Shown here: one piece after another, positions 1 to 6,323 of the stretch
How the letters are laid out: every line of letters starts with the position of its first letter
Position numbering within the stretch: position 1 is the first letter of the stretch
DNA from: a bacterium
GTDB lineage: Bacteria; Arandabacterota; Arandabacteria; Arandabacterales; Arandabacteraceae
NCBI GenBank assembly: GCA_025774405.1
Contig: JALGWB010000124.1
Coordinates: 1-6,457, forward strand
Reading direction: 5' to 3'
DNA length: 6,457 nt
The notes under the pieces: model-generated
Database searches by the model: none
Seen by the model: only the letters and a program-made list of their open reading frames with translations
What the model was told of the DNA's origin: nothing
Made by a program: the position numbers and the translations under genes

Positions 1-1262
1 TTATCGGGGACCTCAAAGAGTATGTCCTCGAGCAGTCGGGTCATAACAGTATGAAGCCTTCTTGCACTAATATTCTCAGTCGTCTCGTTTACCCTGGCTG
101 CGATCGACGCTATCTCCCTGATCGCTTCGCGACTAAACGTCACGTCAACCCCTTCAGTCTGCAGGAGAGCCTTATATTGTTTGATAAGTGCATTCTCCGG
201 TTCGATCAGTATTCTGACAAAATCATCCTCAGTCAGACTTGACAGCTCCACGCGGATTGGAAAACGTCCTTGAAGCTCAGGGATGAGATCCGAGGGCTTA
301 CATGAGTGAAAGGCTCCAGCTGCAATGAACAGAATATGCTCGGTCTTAACCATGCCATACTTGGTGGGCACACTCGAGCCTTCAACAATTGGTAGCAGAT
401 CCCGCTGGACACCCTCACGGGACACATCGGGTCCATGAGATGAGCGTTCTCCTGCAATCTTGTCGATCTCATCGATGAATATTATACCTGAATTCTCAAC
501 ACGTTGGATTGCTTCGGTTACAACCTTGTCCATGTCAACCATCTTCTGGGCTTCCTCTTCCTCGAGGATTTCCCTTGCCTCGCTCACACTGACCTTGCGT
601 CGCTTCCTCCTCGGAGGCAGCAAACCTCCAAACATCTCCTGAACATTGATATCCATCTCCTCAATTCCGGCTGGCGTAAAAATCTCTATCATCGGCAATG
701 TTCTTGATGCTACTTCAATTTCAACAGTGCGATTGTCAAGACTACCCTTGCGAAGCTTGTCCCTGATCTTCTCTCTTGTAGCACTGTGCCTGTCCTCCTC
801 AGCAGCCTTTTCCTCAGGAGAGACCCCACTCCTTCTCTTCAGTGGTGGTAGCAACAGATCAAGCAACCTTTCTTCAGCACTCTGGGCCGCCTTATCGGCA
901 ATCTCCTCGAGTTTCTCGGCTCTGACCATGTTGACTGCAAGCTCAGTAAGCTCACGTATCATTGATTCAACATCTCTGCCTACGTAACCCACTTCGGTAA
1001 ATTTGGATGCCTCCACCTTCATGAATGGAGCGCGGGCAAGCTTGGCAAGACGCCGGGCTATCTCAGTCTTGCCAACGCCGGTTGGCCCGATCATGATTAT
1101 GTTGTTGGGCATTATCTCTTCCCGCAGGCTACCCTTAACCTGCTGCCTCCGCCAGCGATTCCGCAGGGCTATCGCAACACACTTCTTTGCCTCATGCTGG
1201 CCAATGACATATTTGTCCAGCTCCTTAACTATCTGTCGTGGTGTAAGCTCTCTCCTGTTCAT
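1..1262 (-). CDS. hslU: HslU, ATPase/unfoldase subunit of the HslUV protease (3' end cut by window edge)
   Basis: AAA+ unfoldase that, as a hexamer, binds, unfolds and threads cytoplasmic proteins into the HslV peptidase chamber. Translating the minus strand from ATG at 1262-1260 gives 420 uninterrupted codons, and the frame is still open at position 1. HslU is usually about 440-465 residues, so only the tail is missing; it normally includes the C-terminal residues that dock into HslV pockets. Visible motifs are Walker A GPTGVGKT (59-66), the pore loop GYVG (92-95), a charged inserted I-domain (about 110-240), Walker B IIFIDEID (260-267), the sensor-1 region AAGAFH (314-319), an arginine-finger segment PELQGRFP (328-335) and sensor-2 SARRLHTV (399-406). 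The start directly follows the hslV TAG stop, with GAGGT about 10 bases upstream inside hslV. ClpX shares this fold, but the I-domain and GYVG-RDVE context are specific to HslU. The Firmicutes name is codX/clpY. Confidence 0.97.
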   Translation of the reverse strand, partial: MNRRELTPRQIVKELDKYVIGQHEAKKCVAIALRNRWRRQQVKGSLREEIMPNNIIMIGPTGVGKTEIARRLAKLARAPFMKVEASKFTEVGYVGRDVESMIRELTELAVNMVRAEKLEEIADKAAQSAEERLLDLLLPPLKRRSGVSPEEKAAEEDRHSATREKIRDKLRKGSLDNRTVEIEVASRTLPMIEIFTPAGIEEMDINVQEMFGGLLPPRRKRRKVSVSEAREILEEEEAQKMVDMDKVVTEAIQRVENSGIIFIDEIDKIAGERSSHGPDVSREGVQRDLLPIVEGSSVPTKYGMVKTEHILFIAAGAFHSCKPSDLIPELQGRFPIRVELSSLTEDDFVRILIEPENALIKQYKALLQTEGVDVTFSREAIREIASIAARVNETTENISARRLHTVMTRLLEDILFEVPD

Positions 1263-1808
1263 CTAGCCAAGTACCTCGACTGTAATCTGATCGTTGGTAT
1301 AGATACAAATCTGCGAAGCAATTCTCAAGGATTCTTCAGCAATGCTTCTTGCATCAAGATTCGAATGTCTCATCAATGCACGGGCAGCAGCAAGGGCAAA
1401 ACCACCACCGGATCCAATAGCAACTATACCATCGTCGGGTTCAATGATCTCGCCTGTTCCTGAGACCATGAAGGAGTGTTCACTGTCCATGACTACCAGA
1501 AGTGCCTCCAGCCGCCTCAACACCTTATCGGTACGCCATTCCTTGGCGAGCTCGACAACCGCCCTCGTGAGATTGCCTTTGTATTGCTCACATTTGGCTT
1601 CGAACTTCTCAAAAAGAGTCAGGGCATCCGCTGAAGCACCCGCAAAGCCTGTCAGAATGCGATCATCATAGATCTTCCTTATCTTCTTCGCACGCTGCTT
1701 CATTACGGTTTCACCCAGACTAACCTGCCCATCACCAGCCATAGCGACCTTCCCATCCTTGCGAACACCAATGATTGTCGTACCATGAAATCCTTTTCGC
1801 ATCTTCAT
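1263..1808 (-). CDS. hslV: HslV, threonine peptidase subunit of the HslUV protease
   Basis: Proteasome-beta-like peptidase that forms a double-hexamer chamber and degrades proteins fed in by HslU. With the start at 1808 the product is 181 residues, the usual family length. Thr10, after HG, should become the N-terminal nucleophile once the nine-residue leader is removed. In mature numbering the conserved positions fit: Asp17 (AGDGQ), Lys33 (AKKIRK) and Gly45 (TGFAG). Other family signatures are ADALTLFEKFEAK, ELAKEWRTDKVLRRLEALL, EPDDGI-AIGSGG and the ICIYTND metal-site loop near the C-terminus. An upstream ATG at 1865 exists but lies inside xerC and adds 19 unrelated residues. GAGGTGGG at 1820-1813 is well spaced for the ATG at 1808, while the next in-frame ATG at 1802 is farther from it. 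The gene abuts hslU (TAG then ATG), as expected for subunits made together. The Firmicutes name is codW/clpQ. Confidence 0.96.
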   Translation of the reverse strand: MKMRKGFHGTTIIGVRKDGKVAMAGDGQVSLGETVMKQRAKKIRKIYDDRILTGFAGASADALTLFEKFEAKCEQYKGNLTRAVVELAKEWRTDKVLRRLEALLVVMDSEHSFMVSGTGEIIEPDDGIVAIGSGGGFALAAARALMRHSNLDARSIAEESLRIASQICIYTNDQITVEVLG

Positions 1809-1812
1809 TTTA

Positions 1813-1820
1813 CCCACCTC
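1813..1820 (-). promoter_or_regulatory. Ribosome binding site of hslV, deciding its start
   Basis: Minus-strand GAGGTGGG lies across the xerC stop codon (TGA at 1821-1819) and is followed by TAAA and the ATG at 1808. The GAGGTG core is 6 bases from that ATG. This supports the short HslV and rejects the 19-residue extension that overlaps xerC. The shared bases suggest that ribosomes ending xerC help start hslV. Confidence 0.75.
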
Positions 1821-2721
1821 ACGCACGCGGATGTGCTTGATCGTAAACCTGCTTGAGACGTTCACTTGTTACATGGGTATAGATCTGTGTACTGCTCAAG
1901 CTGGCGTGGCCAAGCAGCTCTTGAACAGCACGCAGATCGGCCCCCTTCTCCAACAAGTGGGTAGCAAAGGTGTGCCTGAGAACATGAGGACTCATCTGCT
2001 TGAGTTTGCAAACACGCTCGAGGTTGTGCCTTACAATACGCTGGATACCTCGCCTCGAAAGCCGCCTGCCAAAACGATTGATCAAGAATGCTCTCTCTTC
2101 AAGCCTGTGCCTTTGTGCCAGGAATTCCGATCTTTTCCTGAGGTAGCTTTTCATGGCCTTGACCGCCATCCGCCCGAGGGGAATCAAGCGCTCTTTTCGC
2201 CCCTTTCCCTTTACCCTGACCGTTTCACTGAAGAGGTCGATGTCGCCAACATCAAGCAGATGGAGTTCACTCAGCCTCATGCCTGTACCATAGAGGATCT
2301 CAAGGATGGCCAGGTCCCTAAGATGCGTCAAACCGTCCCCCTGCGGTATCATCATGAGCTTTTCGATATCATCTTCTTCAACGAAACACGGCAGTCGTTT
2401 CTCCCCAGCAGGCATCTTAATCCCGATGGCAGGATTGACCTTGAGGTTCTCCCGGCTGCACATGTACTTCATGAAAGATTTGATGGCAGCCAGCTTCCGC
2501 CTCATGGTGCTCACCTTCGTACCTTGATGCCTCAGGTGGCTCAGGAAATGCCGAATAGCCAATCTCGTGACATGCCTGATACCTGGCTTTCGACAGGCCA
2601 ATTGTGTGCTCAAGAACTCAAGAAACTGCTTGAGGTCATGCTCATAATTCTTTACAGTATTTACAGATAGGTTCCTCTCCAATTCCAGGTGCATAATGAA
2701 CTTCCGCACATAGTTGTGCAT
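1819..2721 (-). CDS. xerC: XerC-type tyrosine recombinase
   Basis: Site-specific recombinase of the XerC/XerD family. In the cytoplasm it resolves chromosome dimers at dif sites with a second Xer protein and the FtsK translocase. The product is 300 residues, the normal length. Residues 1-90 form the SAM-like core-binding domain (family pattern LELERNLSVNTVKNYEHDL), and about 110-295 form the catalytic domain. The complete active-site set is visible: Arg149 (GTGMRLSEL), Lys173 (KGKGRKER), His246 and Arg249 (SPHVLRHTFATHLLEKGAD), His272 (LLGHASLSSTQ) and the nucleophile Tyr281 (IYTHV). The ATG at 2721 has AAGGTG 7 bases upstream, and the N-terminus aligns with the family from residue 1. Position between trmFO and hslV matches codV of Firmicutes, which is why I choose XerC over XerD; sequence alone does not separate them firmly. 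A phage integrase is unlikely, because no other mobile genes are present and the order is conserved. Confidence 0.94.
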   Translation of the reverse strand: MHNYVRKFIMHLELERNLSVNTVKNYEHDLKQFLEFLSTQLACRKPGIRHVTRLAIRHFLSHLRHQGTKVSTMRRKLAAIKSFMKYMCSRENLKVNPAIGIKMPAGEKRLPCFVEEDDIEKLMMIPQGDGLTHLRDLAILEILYGTGMRLSELHLLDVGDIDLFSETVRVKGKGRKERLIPLGRMAVKAMKSYLRKRSEFLAQRHRLEERAFLINRFGRRLSRRGIQRIVRHNLERVCKLKQMSPHVLRHTFATHLLEKGADLRAVQELLGHASLSSTQIYTHVTSERLKQVYDQAHPRA

Positions 2722-2727
2722 CGTCTT

Positions 2728-4071
2728 TCACCTTTGAAAAGGAGAAACCTCGAGCTCCAGTTGCTGCGACCACAGACGCATGGCTGCCACTGAGCGTTCT
2801 GCAAGCAGAAGGTTCCTGCGCAGCCGATGACACATACGAATACCAAGGCGTGGCACCAGCCCAAAATTGGGATTCATCGGATTAAATCCAGTAACTGGAC
2901 CATTGGCAAGATACCTCACCAGGCCACCTAAGATCGTCTCAGGCGGTGGCACAACACAGTCCTGGCCAATCACCTTGCGGGCAGCATTCAATCCAGCCAG
3001 CAGGCCCGTACCGATGGCTGCAACATAGCCTTCAGCACCGGTTATCTGTCCAGCAAATAATATGTTCCGCATCTCCCTGTGTTCCAAAGTTGGCAACAAA
3101 GCTGCAGGTGAATTCAGATAGGTATTGCGATGGATACTGCCAAGCCTGGCAAATCTGGCATTCTCAAGTCCCGGCAGCATCCTGAAAATCCGCTTCTGCT
3201 CACCATGCTTCAGCCGCGTCTGGAATCCTACCATACCATAAAGCGTGCCCTCAAGGTTTTCTGGACGTAACTGAACTACTGCATAGGGAAGCAGCCCGGT
3301 CCGAGGGTCAATCAACCCGACAGGTTTCATGCAGCCATGAGCAAGGGTATCATCACCCATCCTCGCAAGCTCCTCAATCGGCATACAAGCTGAAAAGAAG
3401 CGGTCTTCCTCGAAAGGATGCTTTGGAGCGACCTCAGCCTGGCGCAGGGCGCTGACAAATTCAACATACTGCTGGCGCGTGAGTGGGATGTTGAGATATG
3501 TTGAGTCACCCTTGGAGTAGCGCGAAGACCTGAATACAACATCCACATCGATACTATCCGCCTCGACAATCGGCGAGATAGCATCGTAGAAGTAAAGATT
3601 ACGTGCACCTACAACTCGTTCAAGCGTTTCAGTCAGGCACTTTGAGACAAGTGGTCCTGCTGCGACGACGTTTACTACTTCAGGTTCAAGATGGGTAGCC
3701 TCAACTCTATCCAGATCTATTAACGGGTTCTGCTCGATGGCCTCAGTTACCATCCCCGCAAAACGCGTCCTATCAACACAGAGTGCACCACCGGCAGGAA
3801 CGCGTGCACTCGAAGCAATTTCAAGTAACAATGAGCCCAACATCCTGAGCTCAACCTTCAACAGGCCCACCGCATTGGAGATGCTCTCGGACTTGAAGGA
3901 ATTCGAGCAAACAAGCTCAGCAAGAAATCCGGTCTGATGCGCCTCAGTCATTCGACCAGGCCTCATCTCGACCAGACGGGCAGGGATTCCATGTCTGGCA
4001 ACCTGCCATGCAGCCTCGCAACCTGCCAGTCCTGCACCTATGATTGTGACCCTGCCTGGTGGCAAGCTCAT
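2728..4071 (-). CDS. trmFO: TrmFO, folate/FAD-dependent tRNA (uracil-54-C5)-methyltransferase
   Basis: Flavoenzyme that makes ribothymidine at U54 in the tRNA T-loop, using methylenetetrahydrofolate as carbon source and reduced FAD, unlike the SAM-dependent TrmA. The 447-residue length is slightly above the usual 435-445. The N-terminal Rossmann motif VTIIGAGLAGCEAAW (8-22; GxGxxG at 12-17) and VEMRP (35-38 and on) bind FAD. LVCSNSFKSE carries Cys55, and FFSACMPIEE carries Cys229; these correspond to the two cysteines studied in the Bacillus enzyme (Cys53 and Cys226). LFAGQITGAEGYVAAIGTG (338-356) is the C-terminal FAD/GidA-like segment, and FNPMNPNFGL follows near 396-405. The ATG overlaps the topA stop as ATGA at 4071-4068, with GAGG 7 bases upstream inside topA, so translation is probably coupled. 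MnmG (GidA) is related but is much longer, about 620 residues. The old name is gid. Confidence 0.97.
   Translation of the reverse strand: MSLPPGRVTIIGAGLAGCEAAWQVARHGIPARLVEMRPGRMTEAHQTGFLAELVCSNSFKSESISNAVGLLKVELRMLGSLLLEIASSARVPAGGALCVDRTRFAGMVTEAIEQNPLIDLDRVEATHLEPEVVNVVAAGPLVSKCLTETLERVVGARNLYFYDAISPIVEADSIDVDVVFRSSRYSKGDSTYLNIPLTRQQYVEFVSALRQAEVAPKHPFEEDRFFSACMPIEELARMGDDTLAHGCMKPVGLIDPRTGLLPYAVVQLRPENLEGTLYGMVGFQTRLKHGEQKRIFRMLPGLENARFARLGSIHRNTYLNSPAALLPTLEHREMRNILFAGQITGAEGYVAAIGTGLLAGLNAARKVIGQDCVVPPPETILGGLVRYLANGPVTGFNPMNPNFGLVPRLGIRMCHRLRRNLLLAERSVAAMRLWSQQLELEVSPFQR
2729..2734 (-). promoter_or_regulatory. Ribosome binding site of xerC
   Basis: Minus-strand AAGGTG, ending inside the trmFO stop codon (TGA at 2730-2728), is followed by 7 bases and then the xerC ATG at 2721. 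It supports the full 300-residue XerC over an internal ATG at codon 10. Confidence 0.65.
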
Positions 4072-6266
4072 GATTTTGCCTCACTACCGCATGACGGGCA
4101 CTTCAGATAATTGCCTCTGTCCTTGGATGTCTTGACCACCATGATGGGATAGGAACACTCAGGACACGGCTCGGCAACAGGCCTGTCCCAGGTGGCGAAG
4201 TCACACTTTGGGTAGTTCTGGCAGCCATAGAAGGTTCTGCCCTTCCTCGTCTTTCGTTCGGTTATTTCACCATCACAACCCTCACGCGGACACTTGATCC
4301 CAAGTGTATAGGGTCGTGTTCCTTTACATTCGGGATACCGACGACAGGCAAGGAATTTGCCAAAGCGCCCGGTCTTGATCACCATTTCAGACCCACACTC
4401 GGGGCAGGCCGCTTCAACCTGGCGCTCCTCTTCGAGAGGACGGGTGCTCTTGCAGGTGGGAAACGCTGAACAGGCAAGGAACTGCCCATGCCGACCCCAC
4501 TTCTTGACCATAGGACTGCCACAGACCTCACACTTGATATCCGTCAGCTCCTCCACACTCTGTCGGAGATCGGCCTTCATCGCATTGGCCCTGTCAAGGC
4601 TCTTCCGAAACGGCTCATAGAAATCCCTTATCACGTTGACCCAATCGTCCTGACCGGATTCAACCTTGTCCAGTTCGGCCTCCATCCGTGCAGTGAAACC
4701 AACATCAAAAATGTCGGGGAAGGCAGTAAGCAGAATCCTCAATACTGTCTTGCCGAGCTCGGTTGGAACCAGCGAACCCCGAACTTTCTCTACATAGTTG
4801 CGTTCGAGAATTGTGCTTACGATTGTTGCGTATGTGCTGGGACGACCAATGCCCTTATCCTCGAGCTCCTTGATCAGACTTGCCTCCGTATAACGCGGTG
4901 GGGGCTGGGTCTCATGCCTCTTGGATTGAACTTCGAGCAGATCGACCTGATCGCGAACCTCCACATCGGGGAGAAGAACTTCCTTATCTTCCTTCTCAGC
5001 ATAGATACGCTGATAGCCATCAAAGACCCTGACGGAACCTGAAGTCTTAAATAGGTAAGCACCGCCTTCGATCTCAATGGTTGTAACATCGAACTGAGCG
5101 GGAGCCATCTGGCTCGCAATGAATCTTTCCCAAACCAGTCTGTAAAGCTTGATCTGATCTGGTGTCAGATGCCGTTCGATATCCTGCGGTTGGCGTCTAA
5201 CACTGGTTGGGCGGATCGCCTCATGCGCATCCTGCGAAGCCTTCACCTTGCCAAACCTGTGGGGCTTTGATGGAAGATAATCCGCACCAAACCTCTTCTC
5301 GATGAACTCCTTTGCTTCCTGCCTTGCCGTATCGGCGACTCTAATCGAGTCTGTCCTCATGTAGGTTATCAGTCCAACGCGCTCTTCCTTCCCGAGATCG
5401 ACCCCTTCATAGAGCTCCTGGGCAACGACCATTGTCTTCCTCGCACTGAAGCCAAGCCTTCGAGCTGCATCCTGCTGAAGGGTACTGGTTATGTAGGGTG
5501 GTTTAGGATTTCTTCGCTTCCGCTTCTTTTCAACCCGAATGATCACATATGCTTGCCTTCTTACATCAGCAGCAATCTCCTCAGCCTTGCGAGCGTCATC
5601 AATCGCGATCTTCTTATGATTTTTCCTCTCGAGGACAGCACCAAACTCCTGCCCCGACCGGGTTCTGAAGGAGGCCTCTATGGTCCAATATTCCTTGGGA
5701 ACAAACCTGGCAATCTGTTCCTCACGTTCGCACACAAGTCGCAGCGCAACCGATTGTACCCTGCCTGCACTGGTCCGACGGTAGACAACCCGCCACAGCA
5801 AAGGACTGACCAGGTAGCCAACCAGTCTGTCGAGGATGCGTCTGGCCTGCTGAGCATCAACCTTACGCATATCGATCTGTGTCGGACTGGAAAAGGCCTG
5901 TTTGATGGCTCGCTCGGTTATCTCGTTGAAAACCACGCGTCTTACCTTCTTGCCATCTTTATCTATCAGAGTCGCAAGGTGCCAGGCTATCGCTTCACCT
6001 TCCCTGTCCATGTCGGGTGCAAGGTAGATTGCCTCGGCCCTCGAGGCTGCCTCCTTGAGCGCCTTAACTGTCTTTCTCTTTCCCTTGATGATCACGTAGT
6101 TGGGCTTGAAGTTACGATCGATATCCACACCGAGTTTGGTCTCAGGCAGATCCCTGACGTGTCCCATCGAGGCCTTGACAACATAGCTTGAGCCAAGGAA
6201 GCGATTGATGGTCTTAGCCTTAGCAGGTGACTCAACTATTACAAGTGACTTTGCCCGTGATGCCAT
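4068..6266 (-). CDS. topA: DNA topoisomerase I (type IA)
   Basis: Relaxes negatively supercoiled DNA by cutting and passing one strand through a 5'-phosphotyrosine link, limiting excess supercoiling behind RNA polymerase. The 732-residue product opens with the TOPRIM domain: KSLVIVESPAKAKTI (6-20, Glu12) and the acidic APDMDREGEA (83-92; Asp85, Asp87, Glu89). SAGRVQSVALRLV (166-178) and LQQDAARRLGFSARKTM (263-279) follow. The nucleophile is Tyr302 in GLITYMRTDS, then HEAIRPT (348-354) and the GIGRPSTYA motif (472-480). The C-terminal 150 residues hold four cysteine zinc ribbons: Cys579/582/599/605, 621/624/641/647, 659/664/682/688 and 701/704/723/726. The ATG at 6266 is chosen because GAGAGG lies 6 bases upstream and the family consensus starts a few residues later. 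An in-frame TTG at 6317 would add 17 residues, has no ribosome binding site and would cross the promoter candidate. The alternative, topoisomerase III, is excluded by the zinc ribbons and the SAGRVQS context. The stop overlaps the trmFO start by 4 bases. Confidence 0.98.
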   Translation of the reverse strand: MASRAKSLVIVESPAKAKTINRFLGSSYVVKASMGHVRDLPETKLGVDIDRNFKPNYVIIKGKRKTVKALKEAASRAEAIYLAPDMDREGEAIAWHLATLIDKDGKKVRRVVFNEITERAIKQAFSSPTQIDMRKVDAQQARRILDRLVGYLVSPLLWRVVYRRTSAGRVQSVALRLVCEREEQIARFVPKEYWTIEASFRTRSGQEFGAVLERKNHKKIAIDDARKAEEIAADVRRQAYVIIRVEKKRKRRNPKPPYITSTLQQDAARRLGFSARKTMVVAQELYEGVDLGKEERVGLITYMRTDSIRVADTARQEAKEFIEKRFGADYLPSKPHRFGKVKASQDAHEAIRPTSVRRQPQDIERHLTPDQIKLYRLVWERFIASQMAPAQFDVTTIEIEGGAYLFKTSGSVRVFDGYQRIYAEKEDKEVLLPDVEVRDQVDLLEVQSKRHETQPPPRYTEASLIKELEDKGIGRPSTYATIVSTILERNYVEKVRGSLVPTELGKTVLRILLTAFPDIFDVGFTARMEAELDKVESGQDDWVNVIRDFYEPFRKSLDRANAMKADLRQSVEELTDIKCEVCGSPMVKKWGRHGQFLACSAFPTCKSTRPLEEERQVEAACPECGSEMVIKTGRFGKFLACRRYPECKGTRPYTLGIKCPREGCDGEITERKTRKGRTFYGCQNYPKCDFATWDRPVAEPCPECSYPIMVVKTSKDRGNYLKCPSCGSEAKS

Positions 6267-6272
6267 TGCATG

Positions 6273-6278
6273 CCTCTC
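6273..6278 (-). promoter_or_regulatory. Ribosome binding site of topA, deciding its start
   Basis: Minus-strand GAGAGG is followed by CATGCA and then the ATG at 6266, giving 6 bases of spacing. The ATG inside CATGCA (6271-6269) is out of frame, is only one base from the site, and opens just a 10-codon frame, so I do not take it as a start. Confidence 0.65.
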
Positions 6279-6282
6279 AGTT

Positions 6283-6317
6283 ACTATGAGAATAAATCGA
6301 GAGGGGGTCAAATGCAA
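6283..6317 (-). promoter_or_regulatory. Possible sigma-70-type promoter of the topA operon
   Basis: Two overlapping weak matches lie in the short AT-richer gap before topA. One is TTGACC (6311-6306), 17 bases, then CATAGT (6288-6283). Its -35 is good and its -10 matches 4 of 6, but transcription would start inside the ribosome binding site. The other is TTGCAT (6317-6312), 17 bases, then TATTCT (6294-6289). Its -35 is poor, but its -10 keeps T1, A2 and T6 and leaves about 15 bases of leader. Either may be chance, and the operon could instead be read from farther upstream. Confidence 0.28.
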
Positions 6318-6323
6318 GTGGCG

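Noticed and set aside
51..1266. Several short plus-strand frames (60-113 codons) across hslU
   Set aside because: All are opposite the continuous 420-codon hslU frame with complete AAA+ motifs and none has a recognisable product.
1809..1865. N-terminal extension of HslV from an ATG at 1865
   Set aside because: The extra 19 residues are xerC coding sequence read in another frame. The Shine-Dalgarno sequence and the family alignment both support the ATG at 1808.
1831..2670. A 279-codon plus-strand frame opposite xerC
   Set aside because: Its translation has no recognisable domain, and it lies entirely opposite a recombinase with all catalytic residues intact. It is a by-product of xerC codon usage.
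1819..2721. XerC homologue as the integrase of a mobile element
   Set aside because: It sits in the conserved trmFO-xerC-hslV order with coupled junctions, and no attachment-site repeats, transposase or phage genes are visible.
4488..5042. A 184-codon plus-strand frame opposite topA
   Set aside because: It covers the topA 3' half in antisense. The cysteine-rich part is only the mirror of topA coding sequence and does not form a known motif.
5553..6191. A 212-codon plus-strand frame opposite topA
   Set aside because: It is antisense to the TOPRIM and adjacent domains of a complete topA. The translation is low in family-like motifs and I see no convincing ribosome binding site.
6267..6317. 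Longer TopA starting at a TTG at 6317
   Set aside because: It has no ribosome binding site, adds residues without family similarity, and overlaps the promoter candidate. The ATG at 6266 has a good site at proper spacing.
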